DNA of 64,000 nt from Rhodospirillaceae bacterium LM-1 (GTDB lineage: Bacteria; Pseudomonadota; Alphaproteobacteria; Rhodospirillales; WMHbin7): the NCBI GenBank assembly GCA_902725215.1, contig CACUVI010000001.1:372001-436000 (forward strand). Direction: 5' to 3'. Numbering within the stretch: the first letter of the stretch is position 1; each line of letters opens with the position of its first letter. The notes beneath the pieces were generated by a model. That model ran no database searches and had not been told where the DNA came from. It saw only the letters and a list, made by a program, of their open reading frames with translations. Below, piece by piece: positions 29,059 through 37,880 of this stretch. A program made the position numbers and the translations under genes.

Positions 29059-29903
29059 AGCAGCAGCCCCAGCGGGTCTTCGATCAATTTCTTGAAGGCT
29101 GCCAGGAACTCGGCGCCCACCACGCCATCCACCGCCCGATGATCGACCGACAGAGTGACGGTGCAGATCGTCGCAATGCCAAGCGCGTCGTCCTTAACCA
29201 CCGGGCGCTTCTCGCCCGCCCCCACCGCCAGGATGCAGGCCTGCGGCGGATTGATGATGGCCGAGAAACTCTTGATGCCGTACATGCCAAGATTAGAGAT
29301 GGTGAAGCCGCCGCCCTGGTAATCTTCGGGCATCAGTTTTCCGGCTTTCGCCTTCTCGGCCAGAACTTTCATCTCGGCGGAAATCTGGGCCACGGTTTTC
29401 GTATCTGCCTTGCGGATGATTGGCGTGACCAGCCCGCCAGGGGCCGCCACCGCCACCGAAATATCGACATCCGCATAACGGATCGTGGCGTCTTCCGTCC
29501 AACTGGCATTGGCGGCGGGAATTTGGCGAAGCGCCTTGGCTGAAGCCTTGATGATGAAATCATTGACCGACAGTTTGAAACCCTCGGCCCGCTGGTTCAG
29601 TTTCTCGCGCAAATCCAAAAGCTGATCAATATCAAGATCGACCGACAGGTAGAAATGCGGAATGGTCTGTTTCGATTCCGTTAGACGCTTAGCGATGGTC
29701 TTGCGCAGCGTCGTGTTGGGAATGGCTTCGGTCTGGCCGGAAATCGTTGGGGCGGAAAGGGGTTTCGATTTGGCCGTTTCCACATCAGCCTTGACGATCC
29801 GCCCATGCGGGCCGCTGCCAGCCAGCGAGGCGAGATCAAGCCCCTTCTCGGCGGCCAAACGCCGCGCCACGGGGCTGGCGAAGATACGAGGCAGGGCGTT
29901 CAT
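29055..29903 (-). CDS. pdhC: Pyruvate dehydrogenase E2 (dihydrolipoyl acetyltransferase) without a lipoyl domain
   Basis: Acetyltransferase core of the complex. This copy is only about 282 residues. It begins [19 protein letters not shown], which is already the peripheral-subunit (E1/E3) binding domain ([20 protein letters not shown]), followed by the catalytic domain with [15 protein letters not shown] and the active site [15 protein letters not shown] (HxxxDG complete). The usual N-terminal lipoyl domain is missing and cannot hide upstream: the start overlaps the pdhB stop by 4 bp (ATGA). The lipoyl domain is on E1-beta instead. Normal alphaproteobacterial E2 is well above 400 residues. Confidence 0.93.
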   Translation of the reverse strand: MNALPRIFASPVARRLAAEKGLDLASLAGSGPHGRIVKADVETAKSKPLSAPTISGQTEAIPNTTLRKTIAKRLTESKQTIPHFYLSVDLDIDQLLDLREKLNQRAEGFKLSVNDFIIKASAKALRQIPAANASWTEDATIRYADVDISVAVAAPGGLVTPIIRKADTKTVAQISAEMKVLAEKAKAGKLMPEDYQGGGFTISNLGMYGIKSFSAIINPPQACILAVGAGEKRPVVKDDALGIATICTVTLSVDHRAVDGVVGAEFLAAFKKLIEDPLGLLL

Positions 29904-31279
29904 TTTTGCCCCCTGTAGCAAACGGCACGAACCGCGGCGGCGATTTTCGCCACATCCGGCAGGGCCAGTTTTTCCAGGTTGGCAGCATAGGGCATGGGCA
30001 CGTCCTCGCCGGTGACGCGCATGACCGGCGCATCCAGCCAGTCGAAGGCCTGATCCATCACCACGGCTGATATCTCGGCCCCGATGCCCGCATAGGGCCA
30101 GCCTTCTTCTAACGTCACCAACCGATTGGTTTTCTTCACACTTTCAACGATGGTGGCGGTATCCAGGGGGCGCAAGCTGCGCAGATTGATCACCTCTGCC
30201 TCGATGCCTTCCTTGGCCAGCAGTTCGGCGGTCTCCAGCGCCATGCCCACCATGCGCGAGAAGGCGGTGATGGTGACGCTGGCTCCCGCCCGCTCGATCT
30301 TGGCAAGTCCGATGGGAACCGTGAAATCGGGATCGTCCGGCACCTCGAAACTTTGGCCGTACAACATCTCGTTTTCCAGCACGATCACCGGATTGGGATC
30401 GCGGATGGCGGCTTTCAGCAGGCCCTTAGCGTCCTCGCCCGACCAAGGGGCGACCACTTTCAAACCCGGACAATGGGCATACCACGAAGCATAGCATTGC
30501 GAATGCTGGGCCGCGACGCGCGACGCCGCCCCGTTGGGGCCGCGAAAGACGATGGAGCATCTTTGCTGGCCACCCGACATGTACAGCGTCTTGGCCGCTG
30601 AATTCACGATCTGGTCAATGGCCTGCATCGAAAAATTGAAGGTCATGAATTCGACGATGGGTTTCAAGCCGCCAAAAGCCGCGCCCACGCCAAGCCCCGC
30701 GAATCCCATTTCGGTGATCGGCGTATCGATGACACGCTTGGGTCCGAACTCGTCCAGCAAACCCTGGCTGACTTTGTAAGCGCCCTGATACTGGCCCACT
30801 TCCTCGCCCATCAGAAACACATTGGGATCGTTGCGCATTTCCTCGGCCATGGCGTCGCGCAAGGCTTCGCGCACGGTCTGGCGCTTGGTGGGGCCGTTAT
30901 AGCTTTTTTGCAAGATCGGTTGCGCGACCGGCGCCTGGGGGGCTGGCGCGGCAACGGATGCGGCAGGGGCTGCGGCTGGCGTTTGCGCCTGGGCCTGCGA
31001 GGGCGACGTCACCTTGTCCAAGGCGCTTTTGTCCTCGCCCTCGGTCAGGATCAGACCGATGGGCGTATTGACCTTCACCCCTTCGGCGCCGCCCGGCACC
31101 AAGATGCGGCCCAATATGCCGTCGTCGGCGGCTTCCATTTCCATGGTCGCCTTGTCGGTTTCGATCTCGGCCAGAACGTCGCCCGATTTGATGGCGTCGC
31201 CTTCGGCCTTCAGCCAGCGAGACAGCTTGCCTTCGGTCATGGTGGGCGACAGCGCCGGCATCAGAATCTGAATGGGCAT
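29900..31279 (-). CDS. pdhB: Pyruvate dehydrogenase E1 subunit beta with N-terminal lipoyl domain
   Basis: 459 residues in two parts. Residues 1-78 are a lipoyl domain ([19 protein letters not shown]; lipoyl-Lys43 in [13 protein letters not shown]), then an Ala/Pro/Gln linker (about 85-125; [19 protein letters not shown]). Next comes the E1-beta fold, which helps bind thiamine diphosphate with E1-alpha: [36 protein letters not shown] and [15 protein letters not shown]1-beta with a fused lipoyl domain is known in alphaproteobacteria, usually alongside a lipoylated E2. Here it seems to be the operon's only lipoyl domain. Confidence 0.94.
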   Translation of the reverse strand: MPIQILMPALSPTMTEGKLSRWLKAEGDAIKSGDVLAEIETDKATMEMEAADDGILGRILVPGGAEGVKVNTPIGLILTEGEDKSALDKVTSPSQAQAQTPAAAPAASVAAPAPQAPVAQPILQKSYNGPTKRQTVREALRDAMAEEMRNDPNVFLMGEEVGQYQGAYKVSQGLLDEFGPKRVIDTPITEMGFAGLGVGAAFGGLKPIVEFMTFNFSMQAIDQIVNSAAKTLYMSGGQQRCSIVFRGPNGAASRVAAQHSQCYASWYAHCPGLKVVAPWSGEDAKGLLKAAIRDPNPVIVLENEMLYGQSFEVPDDPDFTVPIGLAKIERAGASVTITAFSRMVGMALETAELLAKEGIEAEVINLRSLRPLDTATIVESVKKTNRLVTLEEGWPYAGIGAEISAVVMDQAFDWLDAPVMRVTGEDVPMPYAANLEKLALPDVAKIAAAVRAVCYRGQK

Positions 31280-31281
31280 GA

Positions 31282-32286
31282 TCAGGCCTCCACCAGAATA
31301 TCGGTATACAACTCGGCCAAATCCGGCTCGGGACTGGATTGCGAGAAATCGGCGGCCTGGGTGCAGATGTCCTTCACCTCGCGGTCGATTTCCTTCAACG
31401 AATCCTCGGTCGCCAGCTTGCCGTCCAACAGCTTCTTGGCCAGCGTGTCGATGGGATCATGCTCGGCCCTGACCTTGCTGACCTCTTCCTTGGTGCGGTA
31501 TTTGGCCGGATCGCTCATCGAATGGCCGCGATAGCGGTAGGTTTTCATTTCAAGCACCACCGGCCCCTTGCCTTCGCGGGCATGGGCCAGCCATTTGCGC
31601 CCGACCTTTTCGACCTCCAGCACATCCATGCCATCGACAGCCACGCCGGGAATGCCATAGGCGTCGCCCCTTCGGTGCAGTTCGGTGCTGGCCGAGGCGC
31701 GCTCGACCGAGGTGCCCATGCCGTATTTATTGTTCTCGACGACATAGATCACCGGCAGCTTCCATAAAGCCGCCATGTTGAAACTTTCATAGACTTGACC
31801 CTGATTGACAGCACCGTCGCCCAGGAAACATAGGCAGACGCCCTGATCCTCGCGGTATTTGTGGCCGAAGGCCAAGCCGGTGCCCAAAGGCACCTGAGCC
31901 GCCACGATGCCATGGCCGCCGAAAAAGCCGGTTTCGCGGCTGAACATATGCATGCTGCCGCCCTTGCCCTTGGAATAGCCGCCGCTACGCCCGGTCAGTT
32001 CGGCCATCACCCCCTTGGCGTCCATGCCGGTGGCCAGCATATGGCCGTGATCGCGATAGCTGGTGATAACGGAATCGCCAGGGCGCGCCGCCGCCATCAA
32101 ACCCACGATCACCGCTTCCTGGCCGATATAAAGGTGACAGAAACCGCCGATCAAACCCATGCCGTACAACTGTCCCGCCTTTTCCTCGAAACGGCGGATC
32201 AGCAGCATGTCGCGATAGAGTTTCAGCAGATTGTCGGCTGGAGCTTTAGGCGCCGCTTTGGCTACCTGTTTTTTGGCAATGGCCAT
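31282..32286 (-). CDS. pdhA: Pyruvate dehydrogenase E1 subunit alpha
   Basis: Decarboxylates pyruvate with thiamine diphosphate and passes the acetyl group to lipoate. 334 residues. ThDP binding is seen in [20 protein letters not shown] (GDGx25-30N), and the pyrophosphate/phosphorylation-loop region in [15 protein letters not shown]. Other signatures: [19 protein letters not shown] and [17 protein letters not shown]. The start is ATG 32286 ([19 protein letters not shown]); an earlier ATG at 32337 is less likely. It leads the operon pdhA-pdhB-pdhC-lpdA, 2 bp before pdhB. Confidence 0.95.
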   Translation of the reverse strand: MAIAKKQVAKAAPKAPADNLLKLYRDMLLIRRFEEKAGQLYGMGLIGGFCHLYIGQEAVIVGLMAAARPGDSVITSYRDHGHMLATGMDAKGVMAELTGRSGGYSKGKGGSMHMFSRETGFFGGHGIVAAQVPLGTGLAFGHKYREDQGVCLCFLGDGAVNQGQVYESFNMAALWKLPVIYVVENNKYGMGTSVERASASTELHRRGDAYGIPGVAVDGMDVLEVEKVGRKWLAHAREGKGPVVLEMKTYRYRGHSMSDPAKYRTKEEVSKVRAEHDPIDTLAKKLLDGKLATEDSLKEIDREVKDICTQAADFSQSSPEPDLAELYTDILVEA

Positions 32287-32395
32287 GATGCCTCCCCTGT
32301 GCGGTCTGGCTATATCCATCGGACATAAGCATGGCACAAGCGCGTGACAAGGGGCATAGGAAATTTCATATTACAAAACAATAGAATATTATGAT

Positions 32396-32414
32396 TTAAC
32401 CTATTTACGGTTAA
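32396..32414. promoter_or_regulatory. Palindrome in the pdhA/antitoxin divergent gap
   Basis: TTAACC-TATTTAC-GGTTAA: a perfect 6-bp inverted repeat with a 7-bp spacer, roughly midway in the 204-bp AT-rich gap between pdhA (minus) and the antitoxin gene (plus). It could be an operator for either direction. The surroundings have no obvious -10/-35 for pdhA that I trust. I assign no regulator. Confidence 0.35.
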
Positions 32415-32435
32415 TTGCGATATCTGAAAACAGGA

Positions 32436-32465
32436 TGGACATATATTATGCTGTTTATGTATAAT
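32436..32465 (+). promoter_or_regulatory. Promoter of the antitoxin-toxin pair, with overlapping inverted repeat
   Basis: TGGACA (32436-32441) and TATAAT (32460-32465) are spaced by 18 bp; the -35 differs from consensus at one base and the -10 is perfect. The -10 lies inside an imperfect inverted repeat, ATTATGC (32445-32451) with GTATAAT (32459-32465), which suits autoregulation by the Phd-like antitoxin. The start codon follows 25 bp after the -10, with GGAGA just ahead of it. Confidence 0.7.
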
Positions 32466-32490
32466 GCATAGAACTTAACGGAGACCCGCC

Positions 32491-32745
32491 ATGCGTCATG
32501 TCAGCTCGCAGGAACTTCAACGCAATATCGGACAGGTGCAAGACATGGCCCTGCAGGAACCGGTGTCGATCACGCGCCATGGCCGCGAGCGGCTGGTCCT
32601 GATGTCGGCAGAGGAATACCAGCGCCTGAAAATCCGCGACAAACAAGCCCTGGCCGCCCACGAAATTCCCGATTGGCTGGCCCGCCAAGTCGGCGAGGCT
32701 GAGATGGATGCCCGCTTCGAACATCTTGACAGACTGATGGATTGA
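32491..32745 (+). CDS. Phd/YefM-family antitoxin
   Basis: An 84-residue antitoxin. The N-terminal DNA-binding/dimer fold reads MRHVSSQELQRNIGQVQD, ALQEPVSITRHGRERLVLMS and AEEYQRLKIRD, characteristic of Phd/YefM. The C-terminal half (IPDWLARQVGEAEMDARFEH) would wrap the toxin. It starts after GGAGACCCGCC and is followed at 8 bp by the toxin-like gene. It is expected to neutralise the partner and repress the shared promoter at 32436-32465. Confidence 0.85.
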   Translation: MRHVSSQELQRNIGQVQDMALQEPVSITRHGRERLVLMSAEEYQRLKIRDKQALAAHEIPDWLARQVGEAEMDARFEHLDRLMD

Positions 32746-32752
32746 TCCAGGC

Positions 32753-33181
32753 ATGCCGCTCCCCGATCTGGCGACGGGTCTGGTCATCCGTTACGAATAT
32801 CTCTGGCATTCACAAGCCCAGACGGGTGCTGAAACGGCGCAGAAGGAACGACCGGCTTGCGTGGCGCTGGTCTTCGATCATCCCGAACGGGGCAAATCCG
32901 TTCTTCTGTTGCCGATCACGCATTCACCGCCAATTGCTGGACAAAGTGCAGTCGAGATTCCTTACAAGGTCAAGCAGCATCTTGGGCTTGATAATGCGCG
33001 GTCATGGGTGATGGTCTCGGAATGCAATATCGACAACTGGCCGACGCCAGATATCCGCCCCCTGCCCGGCCAGACCGAACGCTTCGCCTATGGCCACATG
33101 CCGCCAAAACTGTTCCGCCAAATCAGGGACGCCTTCATGGCCGCCTATCGAGAACGCAAAGTGAAGACGGTGAAAAGATGA
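32753..33181 (+). CDS. PemK/MazF-like toxin (probable partner of the Phd-type antitoxin)
   Basis: A 142-residue protein that resembles the PemK-like growth inhibitors paired with Phd-type antitoxins in alphaproteobacteria. Visible features: LVIRYEYLWHSQAQTG at the N-terminus, RPACVALVFDHPERGKSVLLLPITHSP (RPACVALV then SVLLLPITHSP, like the MazF core strands), VEIPYKVKQHLGLDNARSWVM, and a C-terminal FRQIRDAFMAAYRERK helix. Classical MazF catalytic residues are not plain, so the activity (mRNA cleavage) is inferred. It begins 8 bp after the antitoxin. Confidence 0.68.
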   Translation: MPLPDLATGLVIRYEYLWHSQAQTGAETAQKERPACVALVFDHPERGKSVLLLPITHSPPIAGQSAVEIPYKVKQHLGLDNARSWVMVSECNIDNWPTPDIRPLPGQTERFAYGHMPPKLFRQIRDAFMAAYRERKVKTVKR

Positions 33182-33188
33182 TCTTCAC

Positions 33189-33872
33189 TCAGATGGGCGG
33201 CAATTCGGCCAGAAACCGATAGAGAGGTGCTGCCGCCAAGAAACCCTTCTTCAGTTTCCCGACCAGCGCATTGCTGTAAAAGGCTTCGTCGGCGGCTAGT
33301 TCCTGAATGAAATAGACGGTCTTGCGCCGATGCCATTCCTGAATCTCGGGCGTCACGCCTTCGGGAATTTTGGGCCTGGCATATGCGTCGCCCTGGATCT
33401 GGAACCCGGCCTTGGTCATCGCCATGATAGCGGTCTGAAACTCGACGGGTTTGGCCTGGATGCGCGTGCGGATCGCCTTCATGACGGCTGGCGTGGCCTG
33501 ATAGAAACCCATGCCATAGCGGCAGCCGTCGGGACCGATGCCCATATAGAAAGTCGGGCGCGTCTGCCAATCATCGCGGCGATGGCGAAAGGCGATCCAT
33601 TGCCGCACGCGATAGGGCGATTTGTCACGCGAGAAACGGACATCCTTGTGGATGCGCGACACCGCCACCCCTTTGGGATCGACATCAAAGCCGGGATCGA
33701 TCTTCAGCATGGCGGGCGCCAGGGCATCGACCAGCAGGCGCAAAGGGGTGCGCACATGGTCGATAAAGTCCTGCTTGTGAAGCTCGAACCATGCCTTGTC
33801 GTTGTTGCGGGCAAGGTTCTTCAGGAACGGCAGCGTCTTTTTGGTGAAGCCCTGGAATGATTCTTCGGCCAT
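33189..33872 (-). CDS. DUF2461 family protein
   Basis: A 227-residue protein of the DUF2461 (TIGR02453) family, whose function is not known. Family stretches: EESFQGFTKKTLPFLKNLA, RNNDKAWFELHKQDFIDHV, VSRIHKDVRFSRDKSPYRVR and FYMGIGPDGCRYGMGFYQ. It converges tail to tail with the toxin gene at 8 bp. Basic residues dominate the central part, suggesting a nucleotide or nucleic-acid ligand, but that is speculation. Confidence 0.84.
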   Translation of the reverse strand: MAEESFQGFTKKTLPFLKNLARNNDKAWFELHKQDFIDHVRTPLRLLVDALAPAMLKIDPGFDVDPKGVAVSRIHKDVRFSRDKSPYRVRQWIAFRHRRDDWQTRPTFYMGIGPDGCRYGMGFYQATPAVMKAIRTRIQAKPVEFQTAIMAMTKAGFQIQGDAYARPKIPEGVTPEIQEWHRRKTVYFIQELAADEAFYSNALVGKLKKGFLAAAPLYRFLAELPPI

Positions 33873-33956
33873 GACGCCTCCTTTCCTGAACCATCAATCG
33901 ACCTCATCGCTGAGGAAGCCGCGCAGCGACTGTCTCGAAGGATGAGCGTATGAGAA

Positions 33957-36608
33957 TCACATCTCTTTCAACCGCTCCAGCGCTTCGCTCAGTTTTCCCT
34001 TGGCGACGGCCAGTTCATTCATGCGTTCGCGGGCTTCGGCCACCACATCCGGGTCGGCCTTTTCGACGAAGGCGGGATTGCTCAGCTTCTTTTCCGTCTT
34101 GCCGATATCGTCAGCCAGTTTGGCGATTTCCTTTTGAAGGCGTGCGGTTTCCTTGGCGACATCGATATGACCGGCCAGCGGCAGAATGGCCGTGGCCTCA
34201 TCAACCACCACCTGCACGCTGCCCTTGGGCGCATCAGCATCAATGGCCTCGGCGCTATCCAGGCGGGCCAGGGTGAGGATCAAGGGCAGATGCGTCTCCA
34301 AGCGCTGTTTGGTGGCGGCGGAAGCCCCCTTCAGCAACAGCGACAGCTTGGCCGCCGGCGGCACATTCATTTCCGAACGCACCGAACGGATGCTTGAGAT
34401 CAGGCGCACCACCCAATCCATTTCCGCTTCGGCCTCGGGCGCGGCCAGGGCGCTTTCGTGGCTGGGCCAGCGAGCGCCGATCAAGCGCCCTGCCCTGTTC
34501 TCGCCCAACTTCTCCCACAATTCTTCAGTCACGAAGGGCATGAAGGGGTGCAGCAGGTGCAAAATCTGATCCAGCACCCAGGCGGTGGTGGCCCGCGTCT
34601 CGGCTTTCGCCTTGTCGTCGGTTCCATTGAAGACCGGCTTGGCGAATTCCAAGAACCAATCGCAGAACCCGTTCCAGACGAAGGCGTAGGCGGCGTTGGC
34701 GGCATCGTTGAAGCGATAGGCGTCGAGCGCTTGCGCCACCTTGTCGCCCGCCTCGGCGGTTTTGGCCAGAATCCATTTGTTGAGCGTCAACTCAACCCGC
34801 CAAGGATCGAAACCGGGCACCAGCTTGCATTCGTTCATTTCGGTGAAGCGCGAGGCGTTCCACAGCTTGGTGGCGAAGTTGCGATAGCCTTCGACCCGGC
34901 TTTCGGCCAACTTGATGTCGCGCCCCTGCGCCGCCAGGGCGCACAAGGTAAAGCGAAGCGCGTCGCAGCCGAACTTCTCGATCAGGTCCAAGGGATCGAT
35001 GATGTTGCCCTTCGACTTGCTCATCTTCTGGCCCTTTTCGTCGCGGACCAGGGCATGGATATAGATGGTGTGGAACGGCACGTCGCCCATGAAATGCAGG
35101 CCCATCATCATCATTCTCGCTACCCAGAAGAAGATGATGTCAAAGCCGGTCACCAGCACGTCGGTGGGGTAATAGCGCTTCAATTCCGGCGTTTCGTTGG
35201 GCCAGCCCAGCGTAGAAAAGGGCCACAGCGCCGACGAAAACCAAGTATCCAGCACGTCGTTGTCGCGAGTCAGCGTGACCGCCATGCCGTAATGTTTGGC
35301 CGCCGCCTCCTGCGCCGCCTCTTCCGTCATCTCGACGAAAACCTTGCCGTCGGGGCCGTACCAAGCGGGCACCTGATGGCCCCACCAGATTTGGCGCGAA
35401 ATGCACCAGGGCTGGATGTTGCGCATCCAGTCGAAATAGGTGTTTTCCCAATTCTTGGGCACGAATTTGGTTTTGCCGCTTTCCACCGCTTCGATGGCTG
35501 GCTTGGCCAACGTGGCGGCATCGACGAACCATTGATCGGTCAGCCAAGGCTCGATCACCACGCCGGAGCGATCGCCATAGGGCACCATCAGCGTATGCGG
35601 CTCGATCTTGTCGAGCAGTTCCAGTTCCTCGAACTTGGCCACAATGCGCTTGCGGGCCTCGAAACGATCCAGGCCCTGATATTCCTCGGGCGCGTTCTCG
35701 TTGATATGCGCATTGAGGTCAAAGATGTTGATCATGGGCAGGCCATGACGCTTGCCGACTTCGAAATCGTTGAAGTCGTGGGCGGGCGTGATCTTCACCG
35801 CACCCGTCCCCTTTTCGGGATCGGAATATTCATCGGCGACGATGGGAATTTTGCGCCCGACGATGGGCAGAATCACATTCTTGCCGACGATATCCTTATA
35901 ACGGTCGTCGTCGGGATGCACGGCCACCGCCGTATCGCCCAGCATGGTCTCGGGGCGCGTGGTGGCGACCACGATATAGCGGCCCGCCATGCCCTCGATG
36001 GGATAGCGGAAATGCCACATATTGCCCTTGATCTCGCGGCTTTCCACTTCCAGATCGGAAATGGCGGTGTGCAGCTTGGGATCCCAATTGACCAAGCGCT
36101 TGTCGCGGTAGATCAGGTTCTTCTTGTACAGATCGACGAAGACCTTGCGCACGGCGGCGCTTAGTCCCTCGTCCATGGTGAAACGCTCCTTGGCCCAGTC
36201 AGGCGAAGCGCCCAAACGGCGCAACTGGCGGGTGATGGTGCCGCCCGATTCCGCCTTCCATTCCCAGACCCGTTTGATGAAATCGTCGCGGCCCAGATCG
36301 TGGCGGTTCTTGCCCTCGCCTTCCAACTGGCGCTCGACCACCATTTGGGTGGCGATGCCCGCATGATCGGTGCCGGGCTGCCACAAAGCATCCATGCCCT
36401 TCATGCGGTGATAGCGAATCAAGACGTCTTGTAGCGTGAAAGTCAGCGCATGGCCCATATGCAGGCTGCCGGTCACGTTGGGCGGCGGCATCATGATGGT
36501 ATAGGGCTTGGCGTTCGAGGCTGTATTGGCGGCAAAAGCGCCCTCCCCCTCCCACTGTCCATAATGGCGGGGTTCGACGTCCTTGGGCGAATAGGTCTTG
36601 TCCAGCAC
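33957..36608 (-). CDS. valS: Valine-tRNA ligase
   Basis: Class Ia synthetase, 883 residues, charging tRNA-Val. HIGH motif in [22 protein letters not shown] in [18 protein letters not shown], and the editing domain marked by [19 protein letters not shown]. It finishes with the valyl-specific coiled-coil arm (about 820-883; [20 protein letters not shown]). The start is GTG 36608 ([19 protein letters not shown] follows), with AGGA 9 bp upstream; a TTG at 36629 would add seven residues and has no ribosome-binding site. Confidence 0.95.
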   Translation of the reverse strand: MLDKTYSPKDVEPRHYGQWEGEGAFAANTASNAKPYTIMMPPPNVTGSLHMGHALTFTLQDVLIRYHRMKGMDALWQPGTDHAGIATQMVVERQLEGEGKNRHDLGRDDFIKRVWEWKAESGGTITRQLRRLGASPDWAKERFTMDEGLSAAVRKVFVDLYKKNLIYRDKRLVNWDPKLHTAISDLEVESREIKGNMWHFRYPIEGMAGRYIVVATTRPETMLGDTAVAVHPDDDRYKDIVGKNVILPIVGRKIPIVADEYSDPEKGTGAVKITPAHDFNDFEVGKRHGLPMINIFDLNAHINENAPEEYQGLDRFEARKRIVAKFEELELLDKIEPHTLMVPYGDRSGVVIEPWLTDQWFVDAATLAKPAIEAVESGKTKFVPKNWENTYFDWMRNIQPWCISRQIWWGHQVPAWYGPDGKVFVEMTEEAAQEAAAKHYGMAVTLTRDNDVLDTWFSSALWPFSTLGWPNETPELKRYYPTDVLVTGFDIIFFWVARMMMMGLHFMGDVPFHTIYIHALVRDEKGQKMSKSKGNIIDPLDLIEKFGCDALRFTLCALAAQGRDIKLAESRVEGYRNFATKLWNASRFTEMNECKLVPGFDPWRVELTLNKWILAKTAEAGDKVAQALDAYRFNDAANAAYAFVWNGFCDWFLEFAKPVFNGTDDKAKAETRATTAWVLDQILHLLHPFMPFVTEELWEKLGENRAGRLIGARWPSHESALAAPEAEAEMDWVVRLISSIRSVRSEMNVPPAAKLSLLLKGASAATKQRLETHLPLILTLARLDSAEAIDADAPKGSVQVVVDEATAILPLAGHIDVAKETARLQKEIAKLADDIGKTEKKLSNPAFVEKADPDVVAEARERMNELAVAKGKLSEALERLKEM

Positions 36609-36683
36609 GGCTGCGTATCCTGCGATCAAAGCGGAAAAAGGGTGCCGAGAATCGCAGAGGAAGCGGGGAAGATCAAGAGAAGG

Positions 36684-36932
36684 CTAAAGGAGTTTGACCA
36701 AAGCAGCGACGATGGCAACCGAGGCCGCCAGCATCGCACCTAGCTTAACGGTGAGACGAAGCTCGGTTTCGCGGATCAAGGCTTCCAGCCGCGACACATC
36801 ATCACGGGTCGCCACGGAATCGCGCAAAGCGTCATCCAAAGCATGTGCGTGCGCCCGAGCTTGAGGCTCGGGGATGCCCGACGCCTTCAATGTTTCAAGA
36901 TAGGCCAGCTTATCGAAAGTAACGCTGCTCAT
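36684..36932 (-). CDS. CCDC90/DUF1640-like coiled-coil membrane protein
   Basis: An 82-residue protein matching the short bacterial DUF1640 (CCDC90) pattern: FDKLAYLETLKASGIPEPQA, an acidic ATRDDVSRLEALIRETELR coiled coil, and a C-terminal membrane helix LGAMLAASVAIVAALVKLL. In eukaryotes relatives regulate the mitochondrial calcium uniporter; bacterial function is unknown. It sits between popZ and valS on the same strand. A small hairpin overlaps its start codon (see 36931-36951). Confidence 0.75.
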   Translation of the reverse strand: MSSVTFDKLAYLETLKASGIPEPQARAHAHALDDALRDSVATRDDVSRLEALIRETELRLTVKLGAMLAASVAIVAALVKLL

Positions 36933-36951
36933 GCCTTAAAATATCAGGCAT
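36931..36951 (-). promoter_or_regulatory. Start-codon hairpin of the CCDC90-like gene
   Basis: On the minus strand, ATGCCT-GATATTTTA-AGGCAT is a 6-bp inverted repeat whose 3' arm holds the likely ribosome-binding bases (AAGG) and the first two bases of the start codon. If the mRNA folds this way translation would be reduced until the helix opens. It could also be a protein-binding site. The case is structural only. Confidence 0.35.
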
Positions 36952-36985
36952 TAGGCGCCTTACGTCAATCCGGTTATCAGTTTGG

Positions 36986-37738
36986 CTAATATTTCGACGT
37001 GCGATCGACCATGCGCTCGATTTCCTGCTTGACCATGCGTTCAATCAGGTAAGGCAGGTTGGCGTCCAGCCAATCTTTCAGGATGGGACGCAACAGTTCG
37101 CGCACCATCTCTTCCAGCGTGATGCCACCGCCAACACCGACGCCGATGCCGCGCTCGCGGGCCACGGCCCGGGCCAGCTCGGCCAAAAGGTTGGTCGATG
37201 TTTGGGCGACATGAGGCGACACCAGCGCTTCCTCGACCACGGGCGGCGGCGGAGGTGGCGGCGGTTCGTAATAGGGTTCGGGTTCCGGCTCGGGCGGCAG
37301 TGGGAAATCGATCATTTCCTCTTGCATGGCGGGAAGCTCGAAATCTGGTTCGGGTTCAGGTTCGGGCAGAGGCTCGGGTTCCGGTTCCGGCAAAGGTTCC
37401 GGCTCAGGTTCCGGTTCCGGTTCCGGCAAAAGCTCGGGCACGGGTTCGCTCAGTTCCAGAATGTCTTCTTCTTCCGCCGCTTCCTCGATCAATTCCTCGC
37501 CCAAATCGAGCACTTCTTCTTCCGGCTCGGGTTCGGGTTCCGGTTCAGGCGCGGGAATGTCACCGTCGGAAATCATCATCGAATCAAGCGGCAACGGCTC
37601 GTCTTCGGGTTCCGGCTCAGGCGCCGAAGGAGCGGCCTGCTGGGCGGCCTGTTCCGCCTCGTCCTCGGACAAAATCCGACGGATCGAGGCCAGAATGTCC
37701 TCCATCGACGGTTCTTGCTGGGCCTTGTCTTCGCTCAT
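36986..37738 (-). CDS. popZ: Pole-organizing protein PopZ
   Basis: PopZ builds a polar scaffold that tethers the ParB-bound origin and recruits signalling proteins in alphaproteobacteria. At 250 residues this one is long. The N-terminal helix [20 protein letters not shown] binds client proteins; the middle (about 40-165) is an acidic Pro/Glu-rich disordered linker with runs of Glu-Pro repeats; the C-terminus ([20 protein letters not shown], then [19 protein letters not shown]) drives assembly. The linker is longer and more regular than in Caulobacter. It sits between tolC and valS, an order I associate with the alphaproteobacteria. Confidence 0.93.
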   Translation of the reverse strand: MSEDKAQQEPSMEDILASIRRILSEDEAEQAAQQAAPSAPEPEPEDEPLPLDSMMISDGDIPAPEPEPEPEPEEEVLDLGEELIEEAAEEEDILELSEPVPELLPEPEPEPEPEPLPEPEPEPLPEPEPEPDFELPAMQEEMIDFPLPPEPEPEPYYEPPPPPPPPVVEEALVSPHVAQTSTNLLAELARAVARERGIGVGVGGGITLEEMVRELLRPILKDWLDANLPYLIERMVKQEIERMVDRTSKY

Positions 37739-37880
37739 GGTCCCTTCGTCCGCTTGTCCGTCAACGGGAAGCCGTACCCATTGGTGCGGGGAGAGATTAC
37801 GTCAATCGGACACGGCTTGCCAGACCGATTGACCAACATCCAGTTTCTCTTTTCCCCCTCGGCCATATCCCCATTATCCC

